Counted from the stretch's first letter, positions 10,036 to 18,814 are shown. The stretch: 64,000 nucleotides of DNA from Cryomorpha sp963836915 (GCA_963836915.1 CAWILH010000002.1:3348001-3412000), one strand, 5' to 3'. Notes: generated from the sequence alone by a model not told the origin. Program-made: numbers and translations.

Positions 10036-10434
10036 ATGGGTTCTATTTTTACAAAAATAATCAAGGGCGAGATCAAAGGCCATATACTGGCCGAAAGCGA
10101 CGACTTCATTGCTTTCTTGGATGTTAACCCCTTAGTAGAAGGCCATGCCCTAGTGGTTCCGAAAAAGGAAGTCGATTATATTTTTGATCTCCCCGAACGA
10201 TTGCTTTCAGGCATTCTTCCCTTCGCGAAAGATATAGCACGGGCTATAGAGAAAGTGGTGAGCTGTGAGCGGATAGGTATATCGGTTATAGGGCTTGAAG
10301 TGCCCCATGCACATGTGCATCTCATCCCGATGGACTCAGTAGGGGATATGAATTTCTCGAAACCGAAATTCAAGGCCAGTGACTCAGAACTTTCCGAATT
10401 GGCCAACAAAATTAAGAAGTACATTAAGGCCTAA
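10036..10434 (+). CDS. HIT family nucleotide-binding hydrolase
   Basis: A 132-aa histidine-triad protein. The N-terminus FTKIIKGEIKGHILAE and the triad VPHAHVHLIPM (His-x-His-x-His) near residue 95 are the family signature. Family members hydrolyse nucleoside phosphoramidates or dinucleoside polyphosphates; the actual substrate is not evident. It follows greA by 2 bases. Its last 11 bases overlap the 3' end of the convergent ruvC gene. Confidence 0.93.
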   Translation: MGSIFTKIIKGEIKGHILAESDDFIAFLDVNPLVEGHALVVPKKEVDYIFDLPERLLSGILPFAKDIARAIEKVVSCERIGISVIGLEVPHAHVHLIPMDSVGDMNFSKPKFKASDSELSELANKIKKYIKA

Positions 10435-10981
10435 CCAATTTTGCGCCCTGGGTTTTTTGAGAGAAAGCTCTTCCACGAGTCATGGCTCTTTTCATTTCCA
10501 CCAGCTCCTTGAAAGCTATGGCATACCGCTGCAGCCAGTCCATCGGAAGCATCGAGATATTCTGGGCCGCTTTAAGGTTCAATAGTGTTTGCACCATCTG
10601 GGCTACTTGTTCCTTGCTCGCGTTTCCATTTCCAGTAATGGCCTGCTTGATCTTTCTAGGTGCATATTCAGAGTAGGGAATTTCTCGGCTCAGCGCGGCA
10701 GCGATTGCCACGCCTTGGGCTCTTCCTAGCTTTAGCATCGACTGTACGTTCTTGCCAAAAAAAGGTGCTTCAATAGATAATTCGTCGGGATGATAGGAAT
10801 CGATAAGGCCTATTACCTCATCGAATATTTTTTTCAGCTTCAGGCTATGATCGCCAAGCTTTGCCATTTTAACCACCCCTTGAGCGATACAGGTCATCCT
10901 TCGGGATTCACAACGTATTATACCATAACCCATTATGGTGGTTCCAGGATCTATGCCAAGTATGATTTTTTCTGATGCCAA
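10424..10981 (-). CDS. ruvC: Crossover junction endodeoxyribonuclease RuvC
   Basis: A 185-aa Holliday-junction resolvase. The N-terminus ILGIDPGTTIMGYGII carries the first catalytic Asp, LSIEAPFFGKNVQS the acidic Glu of the second site, and YAPRKIKQAITGNGNASKEQV the conserved basic and binding region. An acidic residue is normally also needed near residue 140; MDWLQRYAIAF supplies Asp. Length is slightly above the usual ~170 because of a basic C-terminal tail. It runs convergent to the HIT gene (11-base overlap) and divergent from the flippase gene. Confidence 0.95.
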   Translation of the reverse strand: MASEKIILGIDPGTTIMGYGIIRCESRRMTCIAQGVVKMAKLGDHSLKLKKIFDEVIGLIDSYHPDELSIEAPFFGKNVQSMLKLGRAQGVAIAAALSREIPYSEYAPRKIKQAITGNGNASKEQVAQMVQTLLNLKAAQNISMLPMDWLQRYAIAFKELVEMKRAMTRGRAFSQKTQGAKLVRP

Positions 10982-11002
10982 TATTTATACCTTTAGGCTC
11001 AA

Positions 11003-11941
11003 ATGTATAAAACACTTGTCAAAGCCCGGGATGGAAGAATGGCTCAACTCCTTTTCTCGGCTGCCTTAATCATAGCCCTGATGATAATGGGCTATGATAG
11101 GGTAGGTGAGCTAGGGCTAGGCCTATTTCTTGAACTGTACGATGCTACTCCCACTATTCTATGCATAGTGGCGCTTACTTTCGTAAATCTCTACATAGAG
11201 ATGCGAAAGTGGAAATGTCTTCTCGGAACAGAATCAGTGGGCGAGAAGCTTGCCTTTAAGGCGGTGCTGGTGGGAATGGGAGCAGGGTTTTTATCGCCCA
11301 ATAGGCTTGGGGAGTTTGCAGGTAGAATCTCTGTTTTACCGCCTAGCATCCGTAAAAAAGCTTCGCTCATGACCTTTGCCGGATCGGGAATTCAAGGAGT
11401 GGTCACCATCATCTTCGGGGTCGTGGGTCTTATTATCTATCCGAATTGGCCTGAGTTTTCGTTGCTGAATTATCTCGAGCCATCGTTTACTTTGGTTCTT
11501 GTCCTTGCCATTGCAGCAGTATTGCTTTTTTGGTTTAAAGAGCCCTTGAAGCAACATAGCAGGAGCATTATTCTTGAATTAAGTAAGTTAAGTGCAGCAG
11601 CTTTAAGTGCAGGTTTTGGTTGGGCCATATTGCGATATGCAGTCTTTAGTTCGCAATTTGTACTGGCACTTTATTTATTCGGTTTTCAAGGAAACCTGCT
11701 GATGGCTTATGCCGGTGTTATGATGCTGTATTTTTGCCAAAGCTATGTGCCCTTTAGCGCGTTGGGGGAGCTTGGCGTAAGGGAAGTCCTCGCTCTGTTT
11801 ATATTTTCGCCATTCATGGAGAGCCCTTATCAGGCCGTTCTGGCATCAATGACGGTGTGGTGCGCCAATATCGCGTTACCTGTTCTTTGCGGGGCGTTTG
11901 CTTCTGCCCGATACGTATCATCAAAAAGCACGAAAAGGTGA
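11003..11941 (+). CDS. Flippase-like membrane protein (LPG synthase TM domain family)
   Basis: A 312-aa integral membrane protein with about seven to eight hydrophobic segments. The stretch MRKWKCLLG followed by MGAGFLSPNRLGEFAGR matches the lysylphosphatidylglycerol-synthase transmembrane (AglD/UPF0104-type) family, which moves lipid-linked substrates across the inner membrane or synthesises modified lipids. No C-terminal synthase domain is present. Its stop overlaps the GTG start of the next gene (GTGA), a glycosyltransferase, which suggests a joint role in glycolipid assembly. Confidence 0.8.
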   Translation: MYKTLVKARDGRMAQLLFSAALIIALMIMGYDRVGELGLGLFLELYDATPTILCIVALTFVNLYIEMRKWKCLLGTESVGEKLAFKAVLVGMGAGFLSPNRLGEFAGRISVLPPSIRKKASLMTFAGSGIQGVVTIIFGVVGLIIYPNWPEFSLLNYLEPSFTLVLVLAIAAVLLFWFKEPLKQHSRSIILELSKLSAAALSAGFGWAILRYAVFSSQFVLALYLFGFQGNLLMAYAGVMMLYFCQSYVPFSALGELGVREVLALFIFSPFMESPYQAVLASMTVWCANIALPVLCGAFASARYVSSKSTKR

Positions 11942-13014
11942 TTTTCCTTGTTTTCCTTCCGATTTTGCTGTTCAGCCTTATTTTGATCTTTCTCATTTCT
12001 GGAAAAAATCGAAGCGTAAAGAGCGGTTTTACACCTTCGCGAATCTCAGTTTTGATCACTTTTAGAAATGACGTAGTTGAACTCAGCTTACTCATAAATC
12101 GATTGATCAAAATCCTACCGTCCGATGGTTCGGTAGAAGTGATATTGGTAAATGATCAATCCGACCAAAATCTTGCTAAGATAAATGCTCTGTTGGCCGC
12201 TGATCGGCGATTTCGAATGATCAATCCACTTGCCGAACATCGTGGCAAGAAGATGGCTACCCGTTATGCGATGAATTTAGATCTGCATGCTTGGGTGCTT
12301 TTTTTAGATGCCGATACCATTCCAGGGGAAGCTTTGATCAAGCTTGATTTTAGTATCTCTGCTGCAACAAAAATGGCACTTATTCCGCTTCGGCCTGAGC
12401 CGGGAAAATCTCTGATCAGAAAGTTTTTTGACCTTGATTTTCTCAGTTTACACTGGTCTGGCCTGCGCTCTGCAAATATGGGAAGGCCCCTGCTGAGCAA
12501 TGCTGCTTGTCTACTGGTGAATCGGGAAGCATATTTAAATACTGTCTCGGATCGCCCCGACTGGAAAAGAGCTAGTGGAGACGATGTTTTTTTGATGTTT
12601 GCTATTGCCAATCGCTATGGCAGAAAATCGGTTTCTACGCTGAATATATGCGGTGAGCATACTACAGTAAGTTTCAAGAACAGCTTTAACGAGCTCTGGA
12701 GCCAGCGGTTGAGATGGGTTTCGAAGACTCCCGCTATCGCAAATCCATGGTTCAGGATTGTTTCGACCACAGTCTTGATGTCTTCCATTTCGCTCATTGC
12801 AGCGGTCGCGCTTTTTGCATTTCAATATAATATGGGCACATTTTTTTATATGGCCGTGGCGGCCATTGCCCTTGAAGCGATAGCCCTTATGCTGGCCTGT
12901 AAAAACCATGGCCGCAATGATTTAATGGCATATGTCATTCCTGCTATCTTTATTTACCCATTCTATCTGGGCGCCTTATCTATCTCTAGCCTAATTTATC
13001 GAAAGGAATGGTAG
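11938..13014 (+). CDS. Family 2 glycosyltransferase, membrane-anchored
   Basis: About 358 aa from a GTG at 11938 that overlaps the upstream stop as GTGA. An in-frame ATG at 11857 exists but would overlap the flippase gene by 85 bases and add an unlikely Cys-rich leader, so I prefer the GTG. After one N-terminal helix comes a GT-A domain with ISVLITFRND, FLDADTIPGEAL (DxD metal site), SGDDVFLM and QRLRW, the QxxRW motif of processive GT2 enzymes. Two C-terminal helices follow. It is coupled to the flippase upstream and the permease downstream (7-base overlap). The sugar and acceptor are unknown. Confidence 0.85.
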   Translation: MIFLVFLPILLFSLILIFLISGKNRSVKSGFTPSRISVLITFRNDVVELSLLINRLIKILPSDGSVEVILVNDQSDQNLAKINALLAADRRFRMINPLAEHRGKKMATRYAMNLDLHAWVLFLDADTIPGEALIKLDFSISAATKMALIPLRPEPGKSLIRKFFDLDFLSLHWSGLRSANMGRPLLSNAACLLVNREAYLNTVSDRPDWKRASGDDVFLMFAIANRYGRKSVSTLNICGEHTTVSFKNSFNELWSQRLRWVSKTPAIANPWFRIVSTTVLMSSISLIAAVALFAFQYNMGTFFYMAVAAIALEAIALMLACKNHGRNDLMAYVIPAIFIYPFYLGALSISSLIYRKEW

Positions 13015-14227
13015 AAACTGAGAAAAAAAGTCTGTCGCCGGGCCAATTGATCTGGAAGCGCTTCAAGCAAAATAAATTGGCATTGTTTGGTTTGATTATT
13101 TTATGCCTTGCTGCATTCATCGCCGCAATGGGTGGCCTGCTCAGGCAAGACGCGACCAAGGATGCCAATGACCAGCAAATAGCCCTATCAAAGCAAGGAC
13201 TCAATTTTAGGGTGAGCACATTAAAAGTCAGGAAGAATACCGTAGAAAAAACGTCGTCCTTTCAAGGCATTACGCAGATGTTTTTCGGCGGAGCAGAAAC
13301 CGAATTTGATGAGATTCCTTTGCACAGTTATACTTTTAAGAATGATTCTATCGTCGGTTTTCAATTTGGTGGCTCAGATACCATCGCCGGAGCCCCTTTT
13401 AGCTACCACTTGCTCGATGTTGCCTTTGCAATAAAGTCAACTGCCGTAAAAAGCGAAAATAACATACTAGAAGCGGCAGGCCTAGACAGTAGGCTGATCT
13501 CTAGAACGAAGAATGAGCTCCAGTCTACCATCGAAGATGAATTTATTTACACGAAAACCTATCTGCTCGGCACCGATAAATTTGGCCGCGACCTATTGAG
13601 CCGACTTATGGCAGGCACCATCGTGTCGCTTTCGGTGGGGTTGATTTCCGTATTTATCTCGCTGATTTTAGGGATATCACTCGGTTCCATCGCCGGCTAT
13701 TTCGGCGGGTGGATTGATGATGTGATTACTTGGATCATCAATGTGGTCTGGTCTATTCCTACACTACTTCTGGTTATTGCTATAACCTTTGCTTTGGGCA
13801 AAGGTTTTGTGCAGGTTTTTATTGCCGTGGGGCTTACCATGTGGGTGGAAGTAGCCAGGGTGGTGCGCGGACAGGTGATAGGTTTGAAAAATCTCGAATA
13901 CATTGAAGCGGCGCGGGCACTTGGCTTCAGCACCGCGAGAATCTTATCACGACACGTGCTCCCAAATATTTTGGGCCAGTGATTGTGATATCTGCGGCCA
14001 ATTTTGCTTCGGCCATATTGCTCGAAGCGGGTCTTAGCTTTTTGGGCATCGGAGCCCAGATACCTATGGCATCTTGGGGCCAGATGATAAAAGAGAATTA
14101 CGCCTACATCACTACTGATCTGGCATATCTGGCCATATTGCCGGGCATTGCCATTTCTACGCTCGTCTTGGCATTTATGCTAATAGGAAATGGCCTGCGC
14201 GATGCCTTCGATACACGGACTTCTTAA
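13008..14227 (+). pseudogene. DppC-like ABC permease, reading frame broken near the C-terminus
   Basis: A peptide-type (DppC/OppC) permease split by one base. Residues 1-324 hold TM1, an extracytoplasmic insertion of about 140 residues, then the permease domain (GTDKFGRDLLSRLMAG). The EAA-like loop EAARALGFSTARILSRHVLPN is followed by a stop at 13980. Reading continues in the -1 frame (PVIVISAANFASAILLEAGL, SWGQMIKENY) to 14227, exactly as the family requires. Either one C of a CCC run is missing at 13976-13977, or the ribosome slips at T-TTG-GGC (13970-13976). A GTG at 13979 could restart the tail, but splitting this domain in two is unlikely to work. Partner permease, ATPase and binding protein are not in the window. 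Confidence 0.8.
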
Positions 14228-14244
14228 AACGGAAAACAATCTTC

Positions 14245-14619
14245 CTAGAAAGGAAGATCGTCGCTGTCATCATTGCTACCTACATTTGCCGGCTCAGCAT
14301 CGGGCAATGGAGGTAAATTATGACTTGGGTTTTCTTGCGCCACTTTTTCAATTCTCCAAGCATCGAGTGAATTGAAGAAACGCGTCTCCCCGGTTTTTGG
14401 GTTTTCCCATCGGCGGCCGCGAAGATTAAAGTTTACCTTGATCTCATCACCTATCGCGTAAGGATCGATCAAGTCGCATTTATCTTGTACCAGTTGAAAT
14501 ACGATCTCTTGAGGGTATTGGCTGGCTTCATCGCTTATCACGAACTCACGTTTTTTGAACGTATCTTTTATTTGTTCTGTGTCGTTTTTCACGACGAGCT
14601 TTCCATTGATTGCAAACAT
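14245..14619 (-). CDS. DUF3127 domain protein
   Basis: A 124-aa protein common in Bacteroidota. The body (about residues 1-95, with KKREFVISDE, YPQEIVFQLV, GDEIKVNFNLRGR and WENPKTGETRFFNSLDAW) matches DUF3127, a small OB-like fold whose function is not established. The tail is acidic and ends DDSDDLPF, which resembles the C-terminal tip of single-stranded-DNA-binding proteins; a link to DNA metabolism is inference. It lies 14 bases downstream of the flavin reductase and is convergent with the ABC permease, 17 bases away. Confidence 0.8.
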   Translation of the reverse strand: MFAINGKLVVKNDTEQIKDTFKKREFVISDEASQYPQEIVFQLVQDKCDLIDPYAIGDEIKVNFNLRGRRWENPKTGETRFFNSLDAWRIEKVAQENPSHNLPPLPDAEPANVGSNDDSDDLPF

Positions 14620-14633
14620 AATTTCTTCTTTTT

Positions 14634-15530
14634 TTAGTTATTAAAACTCAATAATATTTTCCAAGCAATTTCTAAATTGCCTTTTTTCAATTCATCTTTT
14701 GCCATAGCGTGAAGTTTTTCTTCCAATTGCTTTGGTTGAGACTCGAGCTCGACAAAATACGAACTTAATTCCATAAGTCGGTACTCATTTACGGCAGTCT
14801 CATCAGGCAAGGTCAAAAAAGTTCCTAGCTTCCCCAAGTCATTGCCAGAAAGAATCTCGCTATTGCGAATATCCATTGGGATTTGATCGATTCCTAGCCC
14901 CGGTTCCTTGGTGGGCTTGGTTATTTCAAATAGGGCATCTCCATGCGCCCTCGAATAATAATTTCCGCCCATACGCCCTATCATATCTACCCTGCGCTGA
15001 TCTATATGTAGATTTTCATCTAAAATATCTGGACGGATGTGGAGCTTTACCACTTCACAGATTATTAAATTACCAGCGCCGTTCTCTTTCCCCAATTCGA
15101 CTATTTCTTTCACCGTGCATTCGTATTGCGCAGGAGCGTTTTTAACTCTATAGGGTTTCACCTTTTGCGAAGGCTCCATGTCAAATCCCGCTTTGGCAAA
15201 TTCATTGATTCCTTTCGGAAAATCTGAACTGGCAAGGGACATTTGCTCTACCATGTCAAAATCTATGGTATTGATCACCACTTCCGGCACTTCCCTTACA
15301 TTTTCAAGCGTATGCTTTGTGCTATTATCTGTACCCCTGCGGGCGGGCGAAAATATAAGCACCGGCGGGTTGGCACTGAATACATTAAAATAACTGAACG
15401 GTGCCAGATTTGGATTTCCGTTTACATCTATGGTGCTCGCAAAGGCAATAGGCCTAGGGCCGATGGTACCTAGTAAAATACCATGCAATTTTCCAAGGCT
15501 CAGTTCTTTAGGGTCAAAACTCTTCATCAT
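14634..15530 (-). CDS. Flavin reductase family protein (FMN-binding split barrel)
   Basis: A 298-aa protein. The N-terminal two thirds form the flavin-reductase split barrel: LLGTIGPRPIAFASTID, NLAPFSYFNVFSANPPVLIF and the TKHTLENVREVPEVVIN region. The remaining ~90 residues are a family-specific extension. Such proteins bind FMN and reduce flavins or act as flavin oxidoreductases on small molecules; the substrate here is unknown. Two adjacent ATG codons exist (15530 and 15527). It is probably cotranscribed with the DUF3127 gene. The tRNA-Leu gene lies upstream on the opposite strand. Confidence 0.85.
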   Translation of the reverse strand: MMKSFDPKELSLGKLHGILLGTIGPRPIAFASTIDVNGNPNLAPFSYFNVFSANPPVLIFSPARRGTDNSTKHTLENVREVPEVVINTIDFDMVEQMSLASSDFPKGINEFAKAGFDMEPSQKVKPYRVKNAPAQYECTVKEIVELGKENGAGNLIICEVVKLHIRPDILDENLHIDQRRVDMIGRMGGNYYSRAHGDALFEITKPTKEPGLGIDQIPMDIRNSEILSGNDLGKLGTFLTLPDETAVNEYRLMELSSYFVELESQPKQLEEKLHAMAKDELKKGNLEIAWKILLSFNN

Positions 15531-15606
15531 TGAAGGCCTAAAGTTACAAACATATTTTGCCCTTTCCGGTTGCCGAAAAATAGTTTTTTTAATTCATCAA
15601 TCTGAT

Positions 15607-15614
15607 TATCTTTG
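15607..15614 (+). promoter_or_regulatory. -7 box of the tRNA-Leu promoter
   Basis: TATCTTTG fits TAnnTTTG exactly and lies 22 bases before the tRNA. No convincing -33 box is seen. Confidence 0.5.
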
Positions 15615-15636
15615 CGCACGATTTTAGAATCGATCT

Positions 15637-15718
15637 GCGGATGTGGTGAAATTGGTAGACACGCTAGACTTAGGATCTAGTGCCGTGAGGTGTGTGGGTT
15701 CGAGTCCCTCCATCCGCA
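15637..15718 (+). tRNA. tRNA-Leu (anticodon UAG)
   Basis: A class II tRNA. The 7-bp acceptor stem GCGGATG (15637-15643) pairs perfectly with CATCCGC (15711-15717), and A at 15718 is the discriminator. The anticodon stem CTAGA/TCTAG closes loop CTTAGGA with anticodon TAG at 15671-15673. A long variable arm follows, then GGTTCGAGTCC of the T arm. CCA is not encoded. The accessory island starts about 100 bases downstream. Confidence 0.95.
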
Positions 15719-15724
15719 CAAAAG

Positions 15725-15752
15725 CCTTCTCTTAATTTGGGAAGGTTTTTTT
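15725..15752 (+). terminator. Terminator of tRNA-Leu
   Basis: A 7-bp stem (CCTTCTC with GGGAAGG, one T-G pair), loop TTAATTT, then seven T, just after the tRNA. Confidence 0.85.
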
Positions 15753-15819
15753 CGTTTAATAGTGTTCAGTTCTCCGCCCGTGCGCCTTATCTTCCCTTGG
15801 CATAAATATAAAATTTGAA

Positions 15820-15835
15820 CCCCATCTCTTACCAG
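15820..15835 (+). repeat. Left terminal inverted repeat of IS1595-like copy 1
   Basis: CCCCATCTCTTACCAG, 12 of 16 positions matching the complement of 16795-16810. Confidence 0.7.
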
Positions 15836-16745
15836 TAGGTTTTAGCTACTGCGAGCGTTAATCGATCAAAAACTCTATTTCCAAAGTACCTGCGGTTCAG
15901 CTTGTAACAGAATTCATTCAAGTATGACTGCAAATACTTTCCCTTTATCTTATGGAATACCCCGAGCAAGGTTCGTTTTGCATTGCTTATTGCGATATGC
16001 ACCCATTTCAATGTTGTTTTAGTGGTATGCCTATCAGATTTTTCTGTAACGTGCACCTCTACATGATCAGCTATATCAACGTAACTGGTGCTTTTATCTG
16101 AAAACACAATGCAAGAGTCATCAAAGTTATCTTCAACAAGTTCGGTTACAGTATCAGCTTTGTGATCGTTTAGCACTTGCATTTTAAAATATCGGCAATG
16201 GCTACCCTTTTCACCTGTTTCAATGTCTTCAAGTGGTGTAGATTCAGCCATCACGGCTACATTCATTTGCCTTTGTGAACCCCTGCCCCGCTTAAGTTTT
16301 ATTTTTTCTGAAGTCGCTTTTTCAAAGTACCCTTCGTCAAATTCGACAGCTCCTTCTAAATGGTAAAGGGCGTCGCGCTGACCCATTGCATCCCGAATTT
16401 TATGCATCAGTCGCCATACGGTATCGTATTTTGGGTGCTCCAGCTGGCGCTGAAGCTCCATCGCCGAAATAGTCTTTTTGCTGAATGTCATAAACGCCAT
16501 TGCTGTGTACCACGTATGAAAATCGACTTTTGAACCGTGCATAATACTTCCACTTTTAAGCGTGGTGCGGAAAGTACAAGCTTTGCATTCCCATTGATCC
16601 TTACTCGCAAGCCAATAGTGATCCATGCCTTTACACCATTTGCATTTTACTCCTTCCTGCTCTCGTTGCAGCTTGAAATTAGCTTGAAATGAGCTTGGCA
16701 AGCCGCGTTATTTGGAAACTCTTCCATAAATCTGAGTATATTCAT
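15829..16745 (-). pseudogene. IS1595-family transposase, frameshifted N-terminus
   Basis: The DDE transposase of copy 1. An N-terminal zinc ribbon (CKWCKGMDHYW and WECKACTFRTTL, about residues 35-65) is followed by the ISXO2/IS1595 catalytic core: VEFDEGYFE (first Asp), IVFSDKSTSYVDI (second Asp), HIAISNAKRTLLG and the end KLNRRYFGNRVF. The natural start is probably ATG at 16745 (MNILRFMEEFPNNAACQAHF). Between about 16672 and 16700 an 11-bp tandem duplication (TTTCAAGCTAA) shifts the frame. The remaining frame can only start at a TTG at 16701, losing about 20 residues. The core is intact, so partial activity cannot be excluded. Confidence 0.8.
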
Positions 16746-16775
16746 CTTGTTTTTTCTTCAAAACTAGATGTCAGC

Positions 16776-16810
16776 AACGTAAAGGATTTACGTTCTGGTA
16801 ACTTGTGGGG
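16776..16810 (-). repeat. Right end of IS copy 1: inverted repeat plus inner palindrome
   Basis: The terminal repeat is 16795-16810. Directly inside it is a perfect 8-bp palindrome, AACGTAAA-GGA-TTTACGTT (16776-16794). The same arrangement recurs in IS copy 2 (AACGTAA-T-TTACGTT), so it is part of the element, perhaps a transposase or promoter site. Confidence 0.65.
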
Positions 16811-16813
16811 GGA

Positions 16814-17326
16814 TCAAATTTCTTTTAATAAATCACCTAAATCCAATGGACGGCTATAAATTTCCAAAGAACCGTCGGGAAGCCTTGGCCATAGATCTTG
16901 GGGTCTGTCCCAATAAAATTCTATGCCATTGCTATCAGGGTCATTGAGGTACAAAGCTTCTGATACGCCATGGTCCGATGCGCCGATATTCGTAAAGTTC
17001 GCTGCCCTTAAGCGCTGATAGATCATCGCTAAATCCTTGCGTTCAGGATAAAGAATAGCCGTGTGATATAGGCCGACACCATCAGTAGGGGCCGGCGGTG
17101 CATCTTTGCTGTGCCAAGTGTTCAGGCCTATGTGGTGATGGTAGCCACCGGCCGACACAAATGCGGCCTGTTTGCCATACATTGAAATCAAATCGAAGCC
17201 CAGTAAATCGTGATAGAAGGCCAATGAACGATCAAGATCAGCCACCTTTAAGTGTACATGACCTATCCGTGTGCCTGTCGGTATTTTATAAGGGGTTTCC
17301 ATATTTTCTGGGTTTAATTTTTGCAT
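16814..17326 (-). CDS. VOC family (glyoxalase/extradiol dioxygenase fold) protein
   Basis: A 170-aa vicinal-oxygen-chelate protein with two beta-alpha-beta-beta-beta modules. Metal ligands in the usual order are His in GHVHLKVADL, His in LYHTAILYP and Glu in GIEFYWDRP; the sequence most resembles the CatE-like group. Substrate unknown; family members act on aromatic or carbonyl compounds. An alternative start is Met9 (METPYKIPTG). The IS copy 1 end lies 3 bases past its stop codon. No copy of the shared island operator is seen upstream of it. It is one of few frame-intact genes in the island. Confidence 0.82.
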   Translation of the reverse strand: MQKLNPENMETPYKIPTGTRIGHVHLKVADLDRSLAFYHDLLGFDLISMYGKQAAFVSAGGYHHHIGLNTWHSKDAPPAPTDGVGLYHTAILYPERKDLAMIYQRLRAANFTNIGASDHGVSEALYLNDPDSNGIEFYWDRPQDLWPRLPDGSLEIYSRPLDLGDLLKEI

Positions 17327-17447
17327 CGTAAACTATATTATTTAAATCCCTTGAAAGTTCATATTCCAAGATGGATATTTCTAAAGCCTATGCCGTCCTT
17401 TAAAATCTTATTGTATTTATTTGCAGTGTTTTGGATAGAAATTGACT

Positions 17448-18051
17448 TCAATCGATTTTAATCGATTCAATTGCTTTATTCATTGCATTTTCCTTTAAGC
17501 CCACTACTTTCGATCCCTCTACACGCAGGACGGTTACATCGTTCATTCCCAAGAATCCAAGAATCGCTCTTAAATACGGGGCAACGAAGTCATTCTTTTT
17601 TGACGGTCCTTCCGAATATATACCGCCAGACGACATCGCTACATAGACCTTTTTGCCTGTCACTAAACCGATAGGTCCTGTCTCACCGTATCGAAAGGTA
17701 ATTCCCGCCCGGGAAATATGGTCTATCCAGACCTTGAGCGCGGAATGGATGGTGAAATTATATAACGGGGCACCGATGACGATGATATCCGCTGCTAAAG
17801 AGCTGTTCTATCGCCTCGTTTGAGTTGCGCACGGATTCTTTTTCTTCGTCGGTTTTCTTTTCGTCTGGTGTAAAGAACGCCCGTAGGACGTCGGGATTCA
17901 ATTGTGGAAGGTCAAGACCTACCAGATCCAATTCTTCCAATGTGCTTCCGGGATATTTCTCCTGTACTTTTTGGACAATGGTATTGCCCAATTTGATGCT
18001 ATTGGAATTACTTCCCTGGATACTTGACATTACATGGAGGATATTTTTCAT
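17448..18051 (-). pseudogene. FMN-dependent NADH-azoreductase (AzoR-like), +1 frameshift
   Basis: A flavodoxin-like quinone/azo reductase of about 200 aa. The N-terminal part from ATG 18051 reads MKNILHVMSSIQG, then YPGSTLEELDL to EAIEQL. One extra A in the + strand run 17797-17799 breaks the frame. In the shifted frame it resumes ADIIVIGAPLYNFTIHSALK, WIDHISRAGITFRYGETGP, VTGKKVYVAMSSGG (FMN site) and ends at 17448. Restoring one base gives a full-length family protein. It carries copy C of the island operator. Either a recent pseudogene or a sequencing error. Confidence 0.8.
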
Positions 18052-18087
18052 CGTTCTGATTTCAAAGAGTTCATATTGGTTACACCA

Positions 18088-18157
18088 CAAAGGTGCAGCT
18101 ATGCTATGCGAATGTATTTGATGTAGGATAGGAAATGAGCTTGTTATATGTTAAGTG
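18088..18157 (-). promoter_or_regulatory. Island promoter/operator block, copy C (azoreductase gene)
   Basis: Read on the minus strand: ATAACAA and ACATCAA heptamers 23 bases apart (start to start), ending in CAAATACATT, then exactly 20 bases between CAAATA and the -7-like box CACCTTTG (18088-18095). The start codon at 18051 follows about 37 bases later. Blocks A and B have the same architecture and length (70 bases). Confidence 0.75.
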
Positions 18158-18162
18158 AGGAT

Positions 18163-18205
18163 ATCAAAAGAAGCTCTGACTCACTAATCAGTGGCAGAGC
18201 TTCTT
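18163..18205 (-). terminator. Terminator of the first SnoaL-like gene
   Basis: An 11-bp perfect stem (AAGAAGCTCTG with CAGAGCTTCTT) enclosing a smaller CACT/AGTG hairpin, followed on the minus strand by TTTTGATA. It separates this gene from operator copy C. Confidence 0.8.
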
Positions 18206-18237
18206 TATTTGGACTAATTTTAGGTCTGACTTGCAAT

Positions 18238-18814
18238 TTAAAGTCCTATTTGTTCATAATAGGTTTTATTGTCCCAGAACAACCATTCCTCTACCATAGC
18301 GCCATTTTCCCATTTCCCAATGGTGGCCATAGGAAGTGTAAAACTTTTTCCTGTAGGCTTGATGGTCTTACCGTCGCCAATGGGCATTTCTTCTGTAAAA
18401 GTCCCTTCCATAATGCCCATTACGGCAGTATAATTTCCAGACGAAAGACGGATGGGATGCTGTTTGATTCGGGTGTCAGGAGCAAAAATGAAGAGGTTCT
18501 TCAAATCATCGATGTGTTTGTCGATACCAAACGTTTGATGACCATCAGGCCAGTTAACGATTATGTTCTCTGCGTGGCTTTCTTTCAACCTCTCCCATTT
18601 TTGTCCAGAGAAAACGTCAAAATCGAGAACATCAAATTCTCTCAAGTTTTCTTCGCCTTGCGCTTTTTCCTTCATAAAGGATTGTAATTGCGCGGTCAGA
18701 TCTTTGTATTCCTTTTCAGAAATATCACTCTTTTGTGCATTAGCTACGGTTATAGCTAAAAATAGTATTCCCAATACTAAAATGCGTTTTGACTGTTTTT
18801 ACATTTGTTTTCAT
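18238..18814 (-). pseudogene. SnoaL-like ester-cyclase family protein, frameshift in the signal peptide
   Basis: The intact part (178 codons from a TTG at 18774) is a secreted SnoaL/NTF2-like cone-fold protein with FDVFSGQKWERLKESH, NWPDGHQTFGID and WDNKTYYEQIGL, close to the ester-cyclase/polyketide-cyclase group. The only good start, ATG at 18814, is out of frame: the AAAA run (18787-18790) has one base too many. Removing it gives MKTNVKTVKRILVLGILFLA followed by ITVANAQ, a complete signal peptide. The role is unknown; such proteins often act on small hydrophobic compounds. A terminator sits on each side, so it is probably a single-gene unit. No operator block is present. Confidence 0.75.

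Larger units (their letters stand above)
15820..16810 (-). mobile_element. IS1595-like insertion sequence, copy 1
   Basis: A ~1-kb element holding one transposase gene. Imperfect terminal inverted repeats are 15820-15835 (CCCCATCTCTTACCAG) and 16795-16810 (complement reads CCCCACAAGTTACCAG), 12 of 16 matching. No direct target duplication is found: the flanks AAATTTGA (left) and TCAAATTT (right) are inverted, not direct. Its right end lies 3 bases after the stop of the VOC gene. Copy 2 lies about 4.5 kb away in the same orientation. Confidence 0.8.

Noticed and set aside
13979..14227. An independent 82-aa membrane protein starting at GTG
   Set aside because: It matches the missing C-terminal helices of the DppC-like permease without a gap; treated as part of that gene.
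15812..16818. AAATTTGA flanks as target-site duplication of IS copy 1
   Set aside because: The two flanks are inverted relative to each other (AAATTTGA and TCAAATTT), whereas a target duplication must be direct; the right one is also coding sequence of the VOC gene.
18148..18687. A 179-aa plus-strand reading frame
   Set aside because: It is antisense to the SnoaL-like gene, starts inside the terminator hairpin and shows no family pattern.
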